Shown: positions 43,739-52,880 of the stretch, in pieces
Layout: every line of letters starts with the position of its first letter
Position numbering within the stretch: position 1 is the stretch's first letter
DNA from: JACDAE01 sp963744875
GTDB lineage: Bacteria > Chloroflexota > Ktedonobacteria > Ktedonobacterales > Ktedonobacteraceae
Direction: 5' to 3'
DNA length: 64,000 nucleotides
Assembly (NCBI GenBank): GCA_963744875.1
Contig: CAVUVQ010000006.1
Location: forward strand, 124,001 to 188,000
The notes under the pieces: model-generated
Told to the model about the DNA's origin: nothing
Database searches by the model: none
What the model saw: the letters and a program-made list of their open reading frames with translations, nothing else
Made by a program: the position numbers and the translations under genes

Positions 43739-44334
43739 TGCTGGCCTCCCGGACGATTTGAATTAGATTGATCAGATATATCTCCATTATACGCGTTATT
43801 CTGATCAGGAGAAAGATGCTGAGTTGAGGGTGCCTGATAGTATTGTAGCGGTAGATCAGCCTGTGAGGGCGGGGAAGACGAGTTTGCAAGCGACGGATCA
43901 GGCACAGGAGTTGCTGGCAACTGAGATCCTACTGCTACCAGCCCGGCGCGTGCTATCTCCTCGTCCCGGCCTGGCGCGTTTCCACCGCTTACGCCAATAC
44001 CGCCAATAGTTGTTCCTGCGATGCGAATAGGCCAGCCGCCAGCCGCCATGATGAACTTTCCGTCAGTCATCGTTGCCATGCTAGAGGCAAAGCCGGGGAT
44101 GCCTGATCCCCATTGTGCCACTGCATCCGTTGGTTGATTAAACATAACTGCCGTGTTTGCTTTGGCGATACTGATGTTACCAGTTGCCCAACCATAGGGT
44201 GACATCATGCGTTCAAAGAGGACCAGGTGTCCTCCGGCGTCAACAATCGCGATACTGACCGGGCTGCGTAGTTCTTTAGCGCGTTGCTTGCTTGCTTCTA
44301 ATATCCGACGTGCCACATCTATCGATATGCTCAC
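43735..44334 (-). CDS. GlcG/HbpS-family (heme-binding-like) protein
   Basis: About 199 residues. The family core is recognisable: ISIDVARRILEASKQRAKEL, VSIAIVDAGGHLVLFERM, AKANTAVMFNQPT, and the C-terminal GTTIGGIGVSGGNAPGRDEEIARAG. Members include HbpS, GlcG and PduO C-terminal domains, which bind heme or sense redox; function here unknown. The C-terminal 60 residues are Pro/Ser/Gln-rich and extra. The frame extends to 44463, but GTG 44334 has GGAG at 44344-44347 with 9-base spacing and starts at the conserved region. Confidence 0.8.
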   Translation of the reverse strand: MSISIDVARRILEASKQRAKELRSPVSIAIVDAGGHLVLFERMMSPYGWATGNISIAKANTAVMFNQPTDAVAQWGSGIPGFASSMATMTDGKFIMAAGGWPIRIAGTTIGGIGVSGGNAPGRDEEIARAGLVAVGSQLPATPVPDPSLANSSSPPSQADLPLQYYQAPSTQHLSPDQNNAYNGDISDQSNSNRPGGQQ

Positions 44335-44469
44335 ACTCGCGTACTCCTTATTTCTTCTCTTTTGGCATTGTCTGGTGCTGGCTTTAAATAGGTGCCTGAT
44401 TGTTCCTATAGCACTGATTTGATTTACCGTGCCCATTGTACCGCACCTGTGATGAACATACAAGCGCCC

Positions 44470-45291
44470 CTATTGAACCAATGTGATGCGCTCCTTTTGC
44501 CAGATCAGCTTGCTATATTTCTCTGCGACAAGCTGGCGTGCCAGTTCCCACTCTGATGGGGTCAGTTCACCTTCCACAAATGTTTCATGCAGGGCAGAGC
44601 CGAAGCCATTTTTAAATGCCAATGCAACATCATCCCACTTTGCAGCGGGAGCAAATGTATGTAATGGTGTTGTTTTCTCGGAATAGAGGGCCAGTGCTTC
44701 CGCTCGTGCTGTAGCGCTGGGATAGCGGAGGAACTCAAAAAATTCGGCGGATCGGTCATCCAACGGCAAGGAGCCTTGCTGGAGGAGCGACTCATCTTTC
44801 CATACCTGTGCACTGCCAATAAGTTTGAAGCCGCTACTGGTTAGATCGGCCTGTGTTGAAGAGGCAAAACAGGCGGCAGAGGGGGTCTTGCTTACATGCT
44901 CGTCGCTAAGTTCAGCCTGCACGCCCAACTCTTTTAGTGCGGCCTGTAGTCCTTGTGCAAGATAAGCATAAGCGGCTACCACTCCAGTGGGAATGCCTTC
45001 TCGTTTACCTATGACGATGCTGTAGGTGAACTCGTCGCGGTGATAGACCGCCCGTCCGCCCGTGGGACGACGCACGAGGGTGATTCCTTGTTGCAGGCAA
45101 CGCTCGCTCTCAATTTCACGTTCGATGTTCTGAAAACGTCCCAATGAGATCGAGGGCTGCGACCAGCGGAAGACGCGCAAGGTAGGTGGGACTGCGCCAC
45201 GAATATGGTGTTGGAGAATCGCTTCGTCGAGCGCCATGTTCAGGGCAGCATCTTGAATATTTGTGTTTACATAGCGATAGCTTGTTTGCAT
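44470..45291 (-). CDS. Lipoate/octanoate transferase, LipM-like
   Basis: A 273-residue member of the LplA/LipB/LipM (BPL_LplA_LipB) family. It has the acyl-binding loop RRPTGGRAVYHRDEFTYSIV (near residue 75) and the Lys motif FKLIGSAQVWKDESLLQQGSLPL. A Cys in the position of the LipM catalytic Cys (SAACFAS, near residue 145) makes octanoyl-GcvH:protein transfer more likely than lipoate ligation. AAAGGAG lies before the ATG. No lipA in the window. Confidence 0.8.
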   Translation of the reverse strand: MQTSYRYVNTNIQDAALNMALDEAILQHHIRGAVPPTLRVFRWSQPSISLGRFQNIEREIESERCLQQGITLVRRPTGGRAVYHRDEFTYSIVIGKREGIPTGVVAAYAYLAQGLQAALKELGVQAELSDEHVSKTPSAACFASSTQADLTSSGFKLIGSAQVWKDESLLQQGSLPLDDRSAEFFEFLRYPSATARAEALALYSEKTTPLHTFAPAAKWDDVALAFKNGFGSALHETFVEGELTPSEWELARQLVAEKYSKLIWQKERITLVQ

Positions 45292-45324
45292 GGATTGCTC
45301 CTTTCGATTGTTGTAAACGCGTGG

Positions 45325-45347
45325 GCGTCGTAAACGCGGCCCCTACG
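45325..45347. repeat. Fragment of the GTAAACGCGGCCCCTAC repeat
   Basis: GTGGGCGTCGTAAACGCGGC followed by CCCTAC in the 50-base gap between tgt and the LipM-like gene. It matches the dispersed family copies at 19389-19492 and 57721-57765 and a fragment at 30065. Confidence 0.6.
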
Positions 45348-46524
45348 CGGATCGTGTTTTGGCTGTTTTCCATTTTTCGCGTTGATCCTCGCGTACCTTT
45401 TCAGAGGCTGGGATGTACTGTGCCAGGAATTCGTCACGAAAGGCTGGATAGGTACCGGCGATAATTGCTGCCCGGAGTTGAGCGGCCAGGCGTAGCATAA
45501 AATGGATATTATGGATACTGCCAAGGCGATAGTACAGTTGCTCTTCTGTGCGTGCGAGATGATGAACATAGGCTGCACTATAATTCTGGCAGGTGTAACA
45601 ATCGCAACCCTCCTCTACGGGTCCATGCAGGCTGCGGAAGCGTGCGGATTTGATATTGACGCGTCCTTTGTAGGTAAACAGTCCACCGTGTCGTGCGACG
45701 CGTGTTGGGAGAACACAATCGAACATGTCCATGCCCAGGCCGACCCCTATGACAAGATCTTCGGGTGAACCGACACCTAATAGATGACGTGGTTTCCCAC
45801 GTGGCAATTCGGGTGTGACATAGCTTAAGATGCGCCACATCACCTCTTTGGGTTCGCCAACGGAAAGGCCACCGATGGAGAGACCTGGGAAAGGCATTGC
45901 TCCGACTATGCGAGCGCTTTCTTGACGCAGGTCAGGCTCGAATGCTCCTTGTACAATTCCGAAGAGCGTTTGCTGTGGGTTATAGCGTTCTTTGGCTGCT
46001 AAGGCTCGTTCCGCCCAACGATGTGTTGTCTCCATTGCTTCGCGGGCTTCAAGGGGAGGGCAGGGATGGGGAGCGCAGATATCGAGCGGCAAGATGATAT
46101 CGGCACCCAGTTCGGCCTCAATCTGCATCACGCGCTCGGGAGTTAGCGTATGCAGAGAGCCATCGAGATGAGATTTAAAGGTGACGCCGTCCTCGCTCAA
46201 TTTGCGGAGGTGGCCCAGGCTCCAGACCTGGAAGCCGCCGCTATCCGTTAAAATAGGACCTTGCCAGTGCATAAAATTGTGGAGACCATCGAAAGAGGCA
46301 ATCAGCTCGGAACCGGGACGCAACATTAAATGATAGGTGTTTGCCAGAATAATCTGCGCACGAGCACCTTGCAAATCCTCGGGCGAGAGGCTTTTCACCG
46401 TAGCCTGAGTTCCAACAGGCATAAAGATAGGCGTCTGAATAATGCCATGAGGAGTCTGAATTGTACCTGCGCGTGCCCAGGTTTGGGGACATTCGGCATC
46501 AAGAGTAAAGGTAAATGGTGTCAT
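45343..46524 (-). CDS. tgt: Queuine/preQ1 tRNA-guanine transglycosylase
   Basis: Exchanges guanine 34 of GUN-anticodon tRNAs for preQ1. Catalytic and binding residues: ILTDSGGFQVWSLG (Asp near 92), GVGLGMDMFDCVLPTRVARHG (nucleophile Asp near 260). Zinc site: GCDCYTCQNYSAAYVHHL. The 393-residue length is normal. The open frame starts one codon earlier with TTG; the ATG at 46524 is preferred. Confidence 0.97.
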   Translation of the reverse strand: MTPFTFTLDAECPQTWARAGTIQTPHGIIQTPIFMPVGTQATVKSLSPEDLQGARAQIILANTYHLMLRPGSELIASFDGLHNFMHWQGPILTDSGGFQVWSLGHLRKLSEDGVTFKSHLDGSLHTLTPERVMQIEAELGADIILPLDICAPHPCPPLEAREAMETTHRWAERALAAKERYNPQQTLFGIVQGAFEPDLRQESARIVGAMPFPGLSIGGLSVGEPKEVMWRILSYVTPELPRGKPRHLLGVGSPEDLVIGVGLGMDMFDCVLPTRVARHGGLFTYKGRVNIKSARFRSLHGPVEEGCDCYTCQNYSAAYVHHLARTEEQLYYRLGSIHNIHFMLRLAAQLRAAIIAGTYPAFRDEFLAQYIPASEKVREDQREKWKTAKTRSA

Positions 46525-46527
46525 CAA

Positions 46528-46902
46528 CTTCTCAACTTAACGAGGTGCACTGGCGGAAGAGTTTGTAACGTCCGATCAGTGAACCATCCTCTTTATTTCT
46601 ATTTTCGCATAGTCAGTCAAGGATAGTAATACATGTAAGATAATTTGTAGATTTATGAATACGTTTACATGTATTAGACATAAAATATACATAAAAATAT
46701 GAGTAATATTCGTAAAAATGGCTAAATATGCCTTGCAAAATGACACAAGATAGTGTATGCTTTCATGCGGTATCCAATCTCGGTCTCGCATACAGTGCTC
46801 GTCCAGAGTATCGAATCCCACGCTGGTAGGGGAAAAAAACGCTGGTGACTCTGCTAGGAGATGGACCTGGAGGATTACCAACTATCACAAGGAGGTCCCT
46901 AG
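46528..46902. promoter_or_regulatory. Leader and promoter of the zinc-ribbon gene
   Basis: A 12-base perfect inverted repeat lies at 46627-46638 and 46665-46676 (TAATACATGTAA). Promoter-like TTGCAA (46733-46738), 17-base spacer, TATGCT (46756-46761). The leader of about 135 bases ends with GGACCT (46863-46868) able to pair with AGGTCC (46893-46898), which overlaps the Shine-Dalgarno GGAGG (46891-46895). Two ACGCTGGT copies (46820-46850) also occur. Confidence 0.5.
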
Positions 46903-47208
46903 TTGAGCTTCGAAGACAAAACATTAAAGTGTCGTGAGTGTGGAAATGATTTCGTTTTCACAGCAGGCGAGCAAGAGTTCTACCAGCAAAAGGGCTTGAT
47001 GAATCAGCCTGGTCGCTGCCCTTCCTGTCGTGCTGCACGTCGGGCAACATCTGGTGGAGGCATGCGTTCTGAGCGTGCGCCACGAGAGATGCACACAGTT
47101 ATTTGTGCTGAGTGCGGTTCCGAGACGCAAGTCCCATTCCTGCCCAAGAATGATCGTCCAGTCTATTGTAGCCCTTGTTATGACAAGGTGCGTGTTGCAA
47201 GAGATTAG
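46903..47208 (+). CDS. Small zinc-ribbon protein
   Basis: A 101-residue protein with two zinc ribbons: residues 9-46 (KCRECGNDF...GRCPSCRAARR) and 66-95 (VICAECGSETQVPF...VYCSPCYDK). Each holds four Cys in CxxC pairs, so it may bind one or two Zn ions. The central part is Arg/Gly-rich, as in proteins that bind nucleic acids. It starts with TTG at 46903, with GGAGG 7 bases upstream. Such proteins are common in Chloroflexota; function unknown. Confidence 0.85.
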   Translation: MSFEDKTLKCRECGNDFVFTAGEQEFYQQKGLMNQPGRCPSCRAARRATSGGGMRSERAPREMHTVICAECGSETQVPFLPKNDRPVYCSPCYDKVRVARD

Positions 47209-47287
47209 GCGTTAGCGAGGTGTCCCTGTTTGCATAATGTGCGATAAGGGGACCGGGTATTTCACCTGTCATCCTCATTTGAGAATA

Positions 47288-47340
47288 AAAGGCAAAGCTG
47301 AGGTGTGTTCTTAGCTTGGCCTTTCTTTTTTTTATTTTCG
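47288..47340 (+). terminator. Intrinsic terminator of the zinc-ribbon gene
   Basis: AAAGGCAAAGCTGAG (47288-47302) pairs with CTTAGCTTGGCCTTT (47310-47324) with small mismatches, followed by a long T run (47326-47333). Confidence 0.9.
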
Positions 47341-47536
47341 TTTTCTCAAAGACCTTCTACAATAGCAAGCAGCCTATGTTTCAGACCTCTGGAATAAATG
47401 ACAGTTTGTTATTTGTTTTAACCTGCATCGGTAGGCTCCTCACTCGGCCCTGACCTATTTTTGCCCACTATTACATCAGTTATGGGCTATGAGTATAGGC
47501 ATTTTTGGGAAAATCGTGGCAAAACTGTATAATTGC

Positions 47537-47564
47537 TTGACAGTCATACGTTGCTCCTTATAAT
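47537..47564 (+). promoter_or_regulatory. Promoter of the first rel gene
   Basis: TTGACA at 47537-47542, 16-base spacer, TATAAT at 47559-47564: both hexamers perfect. Transcription would start near 47571, leaving an unusually long leader of about 255 bases. Confidence 0.8.
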
Positions 47565-47570
47565 AAGAGG

Positions 47571-47828
47571 ATAAATATTTATTTTGCGCGTGTATGCAAC
47601 CGGTTTCCGTCCACCTTCGTCTAAAAGTGGTATGCTATCTTTATAGACATAATTTTGGGGAAGCGGAGCCGGCTAAAGCGAACAACTCATTACAGGTTGA
47701 AGAAGCAAAGCGTACTTCTTTTCGCACAGAGCTTACAGCGTAGAGGCGAGAACTGCGTCCAGGTCATTTGATCTGGACAAAGGGGAGTTCGCTAGCAATC
47801 GGTGTAATGGGGAGTAATCAGGTTATAT
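47571..47828 (+). ncRNA. Candidate structured 5' leader of the first rel gene
   Basis: CATTACA (47688-47694) can pair with TGTAATG (47803-47809), closing a domain with a hairpin GCGA-G-AACT (47746-47754)/AGTTCGC (47786-47792) continued by GTCCAG (47757-47762)/CTGGAC (47773-47778), and a smaller GAAGAAG/CTTCTTT hairpin (from 47699). The closing helix ends next to the GGGGAG that could act as Shine-Dalgarno. I recognise no known RNA family. Confidence 0.5.
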
Positions 47829-50276
47829 ATGATGGCTACCGATTTTGATAAATTTGCTGATGGGTCTTTTGCTTCGTATTCGTCCTCGGTGCTTAAGACA
47901 AGCGTTTCGGAGAGAAATTTGACGCCTTCTCACCTCACTCTTGAGGATTTATTGGCAGAAACACAACAATACCTGACGCTCCAGGACCAGGAGAAGATTC
48001 GGCGTGCCTATGACCTGTCTAATCAGGCGCATAAGGGGGCCGTTCGCCGTTCTGGGGAGCCTTATATTCAGCATCCTCTTGAGGTGGCTTTTCTGCTGGC
48101 TGGTATGCGCATTGATGCAGATGGCATTGTCTCGGCGTTGTTACATGATGTTGTTGAAGATACCGACTATTCCCTTGACGACCTGCGTGCACAGTTTGGT
48201 CCTTTTGTGGCTAATATTGTAGATGGGGTGACGAAATTTGATGCCCTGGCCGACAGATCAAAAAGTGAAGTTGCGGCCTTTACGGATAGCAAGAATGAGC
48301 CGGGAGGTGATGTCACATCTTCTCCTCCACCTTCGATTGTCGATAAGCGGCGTGAGCGTACCGAGACGGTGCGCAAGATGTTGCTGGCAATGGCCGAAGA
48401 TCCACGCGTTGTCGTGTTAAAGTTGGCCGACCGTTTGCATAATATGCGTACGTTGGGTGCCATGTCTCCTGCTCAGCAACAAAACAAGGCCCGTGAAACC
48501 AGTGAGATTTATGTACCCCTTGCGCGTCGTCTTGGCATGTACATCGTGCAGGCTGAAATCGAGGATTTGACGTTCAGCTACCTGGAGCCGGAGAAGTTTG
48601 CGCGGCTCAATCGTGCTGTTGAACAGGAAGTTAGCAGGCGGCAGCCCTACATTGATGAGGTGTGTCGTATCCTGCGTGAAGAGATGAAGCGAGCGGGACT
48701 GAAGGCCGATGTGCTGGCGTGGCAGAAGCACCTGGCGAGCATCAACCGTAAATTGAACGATGTGCCGCAGGAGATCACCGGCAACGAACTGAGTCACATT
48801 CACGACCTGGTTTCTTTTCGCATTCTGGTTGATTCAGATTATGAGTGTTACCTTGCTCTGGGACATATTCATGCCCTCTGGCGTCCAAAGGATGGGCGTA
48901 TCAAAGATTATATCGCCACGCCTAAGTTGAATGGTTACCAGTCGTTGCATACTACGGTCTTTAGCGTGGATAACCATCTTGCTGAAATCCAGATCCGTAC
49001 GCATGATATGGAGCGTACGGCTGACTACGGCCTTGCCAGTTACTGGTATTTGAAGGAGCGTATAGGCAATAATGATGCTTCTCCCAGTAGCTGGCAGATT
49101 TCGTATCGTGAGATGGTGGCGTGGATTGAACAGTTGCGCGAATGGCAACGTGCATTGCCTCAAGGTGCCGATGAATTTGTTGAGGCGGTCAAAGATGATA
49201 TCTTCCAGGAACAGATTTTTGTGTTTACTCCCAAGGGCGAAGTCAAAGATCTGCCGCGTGGTTCCACACCGCTCGATATGGCATATCGTATTCATACTGA
49301 TATTGGCGATCATTGCGCTGGCGCACGCATTATTACAAATATGGATGATAGTGGCCATCTTGTGACGCGCCTGGTTCCATTAGATTACGAGCTCAAGGGC
49401 GGCGAGATCGTTGATATTATGGTCAACCGTACCGTTCATCCGACGCGTGACTGGCTTTCTTTCGCGCGTACGGCTGCTGCTCGCAACAAAATTCGTCGCT
49501 ACTTGAAGACGTACGAGCATGAGATCAATCTGCAACTGGGCCGCGAACGTCTCGACCTGGCTTTGAAGACTGCTGGTGCTGCCGGTGTCAGTGAGCACAT
49601 TGATGACTTGCTGCAACGTTTGCGCGGCGATGAGGTACTTACAAGTACGCTCTTCAAGAAATATGCGACGCTCGATGATGTTTATGTCGCATTGGGGCGT
49701 GAAGACTTGCTAGTGGAGCAGTTGATGGAGCATTTGCTGCCTTTACTGCGTAGTCGTGGCGAACTCTTGCGCAAAGGCGTTGAGGCAAACGAGAACGTAG
49801 ATGATGAAGAAAACGGACAACTGCATAGTGAAAGCGCCAGTTTATTAAAGTTGGCGCAGTGTTGTTGTCCTATTCCAGGGGATGCTATTATGGGTATTCT
49901 CAATCCGAGTAAAGGGATGTATGTGCATCGTGCTGATTGTCGTATCCTGCGTCGTTATCTGGATAATCATTCAACAGCCCTGGTAGAGATCAACTGGTTA
50001 CAGATTGAGTCTGAGACATACCTTATCCCTGTCTCTATTGTTGCCCATGATCGTTCTGGCCTTTTGCGCGATGTTGCAGCCGTCGTAGCCGATGCAGGCA
50101 TTAATATGATTTCTGTTACATCAACAACCAATTCAGCGGCCCAAAAAGCCATAATTACTGCGACGCTGGAGATAGCTGCTGAGGGGGGCGTCATCGATCA
50201 GATTGAGCGTATTTTGCGCCGCTTGCGCCAGGTTCGGAACGTAGTCAGCGTGGAACGTGCGATGAGCACACGCTAA
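47829..50276 (+). CDS. rel: Bifunctional (p)ppGpp synthetase/hydrolase, RelA/SpoT family
   Basis: An 815-residue long RSH enzyme. Hydrolase domain: metal ligands His82, HD 106-107, ED 110-111, Asp201 and Asn205 all present (HDVVEDT; LKLADRLHNMRTL). It has a Pro/Ser-rich insertion about residues 145-170. Synthetase: HDLVSFRILVD, GRIKDYIATPKLNGYQSLHTTV, AEIQIRT; the RxKD motif is the bifunctional type. TGS (IFVFTPKGEVKDLPRGSTPLDMAY), a zinc-finger-like LAQCCCPIPGD, and a C-terminal ACT domain (GLLRDVAAVVADAGINMISV) follow. It has its own promoter and leader and is followed by a paralogue 129 bases later. Confidence 0.96.
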   Translation: MMATDFDKFADGSFASYSSSVLKTSVSERNLTPSHLTLEDLLAETQQYLTLQDQEKIRRAYDLSNQAHKGAVRRSGEPYIQHPLEVAFLLAGMRIDADGIVSALLHDVVEDTDYSLDDLRAQFGPFVANIVDGVTKFDALADRSKSEVAAFTDSKNEPGGDVTSSPPPSIVDKRRERTETVRKMLLAMAEDPRVVVLKLADRLHNMRTLGAMSPAQQQNKARETSEIYVPLARRLGMYIVQAEIEDLTFSYLEPEKFARLNRAVEQEVSRRQPYIDEVCRILREEMKRAGLKADVLAWQKHLASINRKLNDVPQEITGNELSHIHDLVSFRILVDSDYECYLALGHIHALWRPKDGRIKDYIATPKLNGYQSLHTTVFSVDNHLAEIQIRTHDMERTADYGLASYWYLKERIGNNDASPSSWQISYREMVAWIEQLREWQRALPQGADEFVEAVKDDIFQEQIFVFTPKGEVKDLPRGSTPLDMAYRIHTDIGDHCAGARIITNMDDSGHLVTRLVPLDYELKGGEIVDIMVNRTVHPTRDWLSFARTAAARNKIRRYLKTYEHEINLQLGRERLDLALKTAGAAGVSEHIDDLLQRLRGDEVLTSTLFKKYATLDDVYVALGREDLLVEQLMEHLLPLLRSRGELLRKGVEANENVDDEENGQLHSESASLLKLAQCCCPIPGDAIMGILNPSKGMYVHRADCRILRRYLDNHSTALVEINWLQIESETYLIPVSIVAHDRSGLLRDVAAVVADAGINMISVTSTTNSAAQKAIITATLEIAAEGGVIDQIERILRRLRQVRNVVSVERAMSTR

Positions 50277-50300
50277 ATATGCTAGTACATTTGCCGATTT

Positions 50301-50329
50301 TTAACATATGGCTGCTTCGCGCGTATATT
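50301..50329 (+). promoter_or_regulatory. Candidate promoter of the second rel gene
   Basis: TTAACA at 50301-50306, 17-base spacer, TATATT at 50324-50329, in the 129 bases between the two rel genes. This suggests that the paralogue can be transcribed on its own. Confidence 0.5.
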
Positions 50330-50405
50330 ATACTGGTTATGAATAAATTTTGTAGGTGAACTTCCCTGCACGCTTGTCGTGTTAACTGCCCTTGTATAGA
50401 CGATC

Positions 50406-52853
50406 ATGATGACAATAAACGGGTTCGTAAACGAGCATTCCGTACCACAAGAATTTTCTGAGGCCGTCACCTATCTCCTGACGTGCCTGCGTCAATATAT
50501 GTCAACCTCGGAGATTGAGCGCGTAAGATGTGCATTGCAGCTTGCGCTAGATACCTGTATTGGTATTTCTAATGAGCGTCCCATCCCACCACTTGAGCAT
50601 GCCCTGGCTGTGACAACAATCCTTGCTCAGATGCATATAGATGCGGTTGGCGTCTCGGCGGGCCTGGCTTTTGAAGCCGTTGATGCGGATCAGCTTTCAC
50701 TACAGCGCGTTGAAGAGGAGTTGGGTGCGGCAACTGCGCGTGTTGTTGGCAGTATGGCACGCCTCAATATTCTAGAACGCCAGAAGCAGAACGTCGCGGA
50801 TGGGGTTGCCAGTGGGCAGATTGCGCAAGTGAGTGGTGTACGAAAAGCTCATGACGACCGTGAAGAGTCGAATACGAAGCCGCGTATCCGGGAAGCGATG
50901 CGTAAACAACAGGCAGAAACTGTACGCAAGATGTTCATTGCCATGGCCGACGATCCCAGGGTGGTATTGCTTAAACTGGCCTATCGTTTGCATGCGATGC
51001 GTAACATGTGCCAGCCATCCTACCAGGGAGATCCACAGGAGATGCTGACGATGGCCCTGGAGACACGTGAGATCTATGCGCCATTGGCTGGTCGCCTGGG
51101 TATGTCGCGCGTTGAAAGTGAACTGGAGGATCGTGCTTTCCAGATTCTGGAGCCGGACAAGTTCGCGTGGGTACAGGATATCGTCGAGTTAGAAAGCAAG
51201 CAGTGGCGTTCTTATGTTGAGCGTGTGTGTGGCATTTTACGTACCGAGATGGATGCTCTGGGCGTGAAGGCGGAAATATCAGGCCGTGTTAAGCATCTCT
51301 ATAGCTTCTACAAGAAAATCCAGCGTAACGCTGACAATGTGCAGGATCTGGAAAAACTGAAAGATGCAACCGATATCAGCCAGATTTACGATCTAATCGC
51401 CTTCCGCATCCTGGTCGATTCCACGCCTGATTGTTATGTCGTATTAGGACATGTGCATAGTTTGTGGAAACCAAAAGAGGGGCGTATAAAGGACTTTGTT
51501 GCCAATCCCAAACCGAATGGATATAGTGCATTACATACGACCGTTTTTTGCCTTGATGAGCAACTGGTAGAGATCCAGATTCGTACGTTTGCTATGCATG
51601 AGATGGCCGAGTATGGAGTTGCCATGCACTGGCATTACAAAGATGTTGGTGATCATGCTTCGGCTTCCGCTAGAGAATTGTTGACCTGGCTGCGTCAGCT
51701 TGCCGAGTGGCAGCGTGATTTACATTCTGTCAATACCAGCGATACTGATTTTGTTGAGGCCATCAAGGATGATATTTTCCAGGAGCAGATCTTTGTTTTT
51801 ACGCCAAAGGGTGAGGTGAAAGATCTACCGGTCGGCTCGACCCCGCTTGATTTTGCCTATCGTGTACATACAAAGATTGGTGATAAGTGTGCCGGTGCAC
51901 GTATTATTACGCAGGTTGGGAGCAATGATGGTGAGCGGCTGGTGACGCGTATGGTGCCACTTGATTATGAGCTCAAAAGTGGTGAGATTGTGGATATCGT
52001 TACCAGTCGTACTGCGCATCCTACGCGAGACTGGTTGATGTTTGCGCGAACGGCTGCCGCAAGAAGCAAGATACGGCGTTATATCAAAACCAATGAGCGT
52101 GACATCAATATCCAGATTGGTCAGGAGCGTCTCGACCGTGAACTCAAGGCAACCGGTATCGCACGCGGTGTGGAAGTGATGACGGAGGATGCAGAGAACT
52201 GGCTGTGCGAAGAATTTCACCTGGACGATTTTGAAGATATTCTCTCGGCCATTGGAGCCGATGATATACGTCCTCGTGCTGTCGTCGTGAAATTGAACGA
52301 GTTGTGGCGCGAAAATAAGGAGTTTAAAGAGAACAAAGAGAATGCTGATTCTCCTGTGGTGTTGCCGAATACCAGTGTAAAATCAACGACGGCTGCACGT
52401 TTGCAGGTAGCGGGCGTTAGCGGATTGTTGACAAAACTGGCAAATTGTTGTTGCCCTCTGCCCGGCGACGAGGTTGTGGGATTTGTCAGTCGTGGCAAAG
52501 GGGTGATTGTGCATCGCTTAGACTGCCAGAATATTGCGCGTTTTCGTGAGCAGGATCGTGAGCGTATCATCGCTGTCAATTGGGTCAGTATGAGTCAGCC
52601 GCGCTATCTGGCCCCTATTCTGATCACCACCCGTAATCGAGTGGGGCTGATTCGTGATGTGGCCGCCGTGATTACCGATGTCGGCATCAACCTTATGTCG
52701 ATCAACTCTCATTCGCATAAGAACCGTGAGCAGGTTCTTGTTACTGCTACGTTAGAGGTCGATAATCTGGAGCAACTGCATCGCCTGTTTGTGCGCCTGG
52801 AGAAAGTCAAGGATGTGTTGCGGGTTGAACGTGATCTGGGGAAACCAAAGTAA
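50406..52853 (+). CDS. RelA/SpoT paralogue with a degenerate hydrolase domain (synthetase-only)
   Basis: 815 residues, the same length and domain order as the upstream paralogue. In the HD domain only His65 remains: the HD pair is Phe-Glu (89-90, GLAFEAVDAD), the ED pair is Asp-Ala (93-94), and the later Asp/Asn are Tyr193/Ala197 (LKLAYRLHAMRNM), so ppGpp hydrolysis should be lost. The synthetase is intact: YDLIAFRILVD, GRIKDFVANPKPNGYSALHTTV, VEIQIRT. TGS, the CCCPLPGD motif and ACT are retained. Inferred duplication followed by hydrolase loss. The next gene starts 27 bases downstream. Confidence 0.93.
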   Translation: MMTINGFVNEHSVPQEFSEAVTYLLTCLRQYMSTSEIERVRCALQLALDTCIGISNERPIPPLEHALAVTTILAQMHIDAVGVSAGLAFEAVDADQLSLQRVEEELGAATARVVGSMARLNILERQKQNVADGVASGQIAQVSGVRKAHDDREESNTKPRIREAMRKQQAETVRKMFIAMADDPRVVLLKLAYRLHAMRNMCQPSYQGDPQEMLTMALETREIYAPLAGRLGMSRVESELEDRAFQILEPDKFAWVQDIVELESKQWRSYVERVCGILRTEMDALGVKAEISGRVKHLYSFYKKIQRNADNVQDLEKLKDATDISQIYDLIAFRILVDSTPDCYVVLGHVHSLWKPKEGRIKDFVANPKPNGYSALHTTVFCLDEQLVEIQIRTFAMHEMAEYGVAMHWHYKDVGDHASASARELLTWLRQLAEWQRDLHSVNTSDTDFVEAIKDDIFQEQIFVFTPKGEVKDLPVGSTPLDFAYRVHTKIGDKCAGARIITQVGSNDGERLVTRMVPLDYELKSGEIVDIVTSRTAHPTRDWLMFARTAAARSKIRRYIKTNERDINIQIGQERLDRELKATGIARGVEVMTEDAENWLCEEFHLDDFEDILSAIGADDIRPRAVVVKLNELWRENKEFKENKENADSPVVLPNTSVKSTTAARLQVAGVSGLLTKLANCCCPLPGDEVVGFVSRGKGVIVHRLDCQNIARFREQDRERIIAVNWVSMSQPRYLAPILITTRNRVGLIRDVAAVITDVGINLMSINSHSHKNREQVLVTATLEVDNLEQLHRLFVRLEKVKDVLRVERDLGKPK

Positions 52854-52880
52854 TGTTAAAAAGTGTGGGAGGTTGAATGA

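Noticed and set aside
47571..47828. 6S RNA, tmRNA, SRP RNA or RNase P RNA in the rel leader
   Set aside because: No conserved core sequence of any of these families is visible, and the region is attached to a downstream ribosome-binding site.
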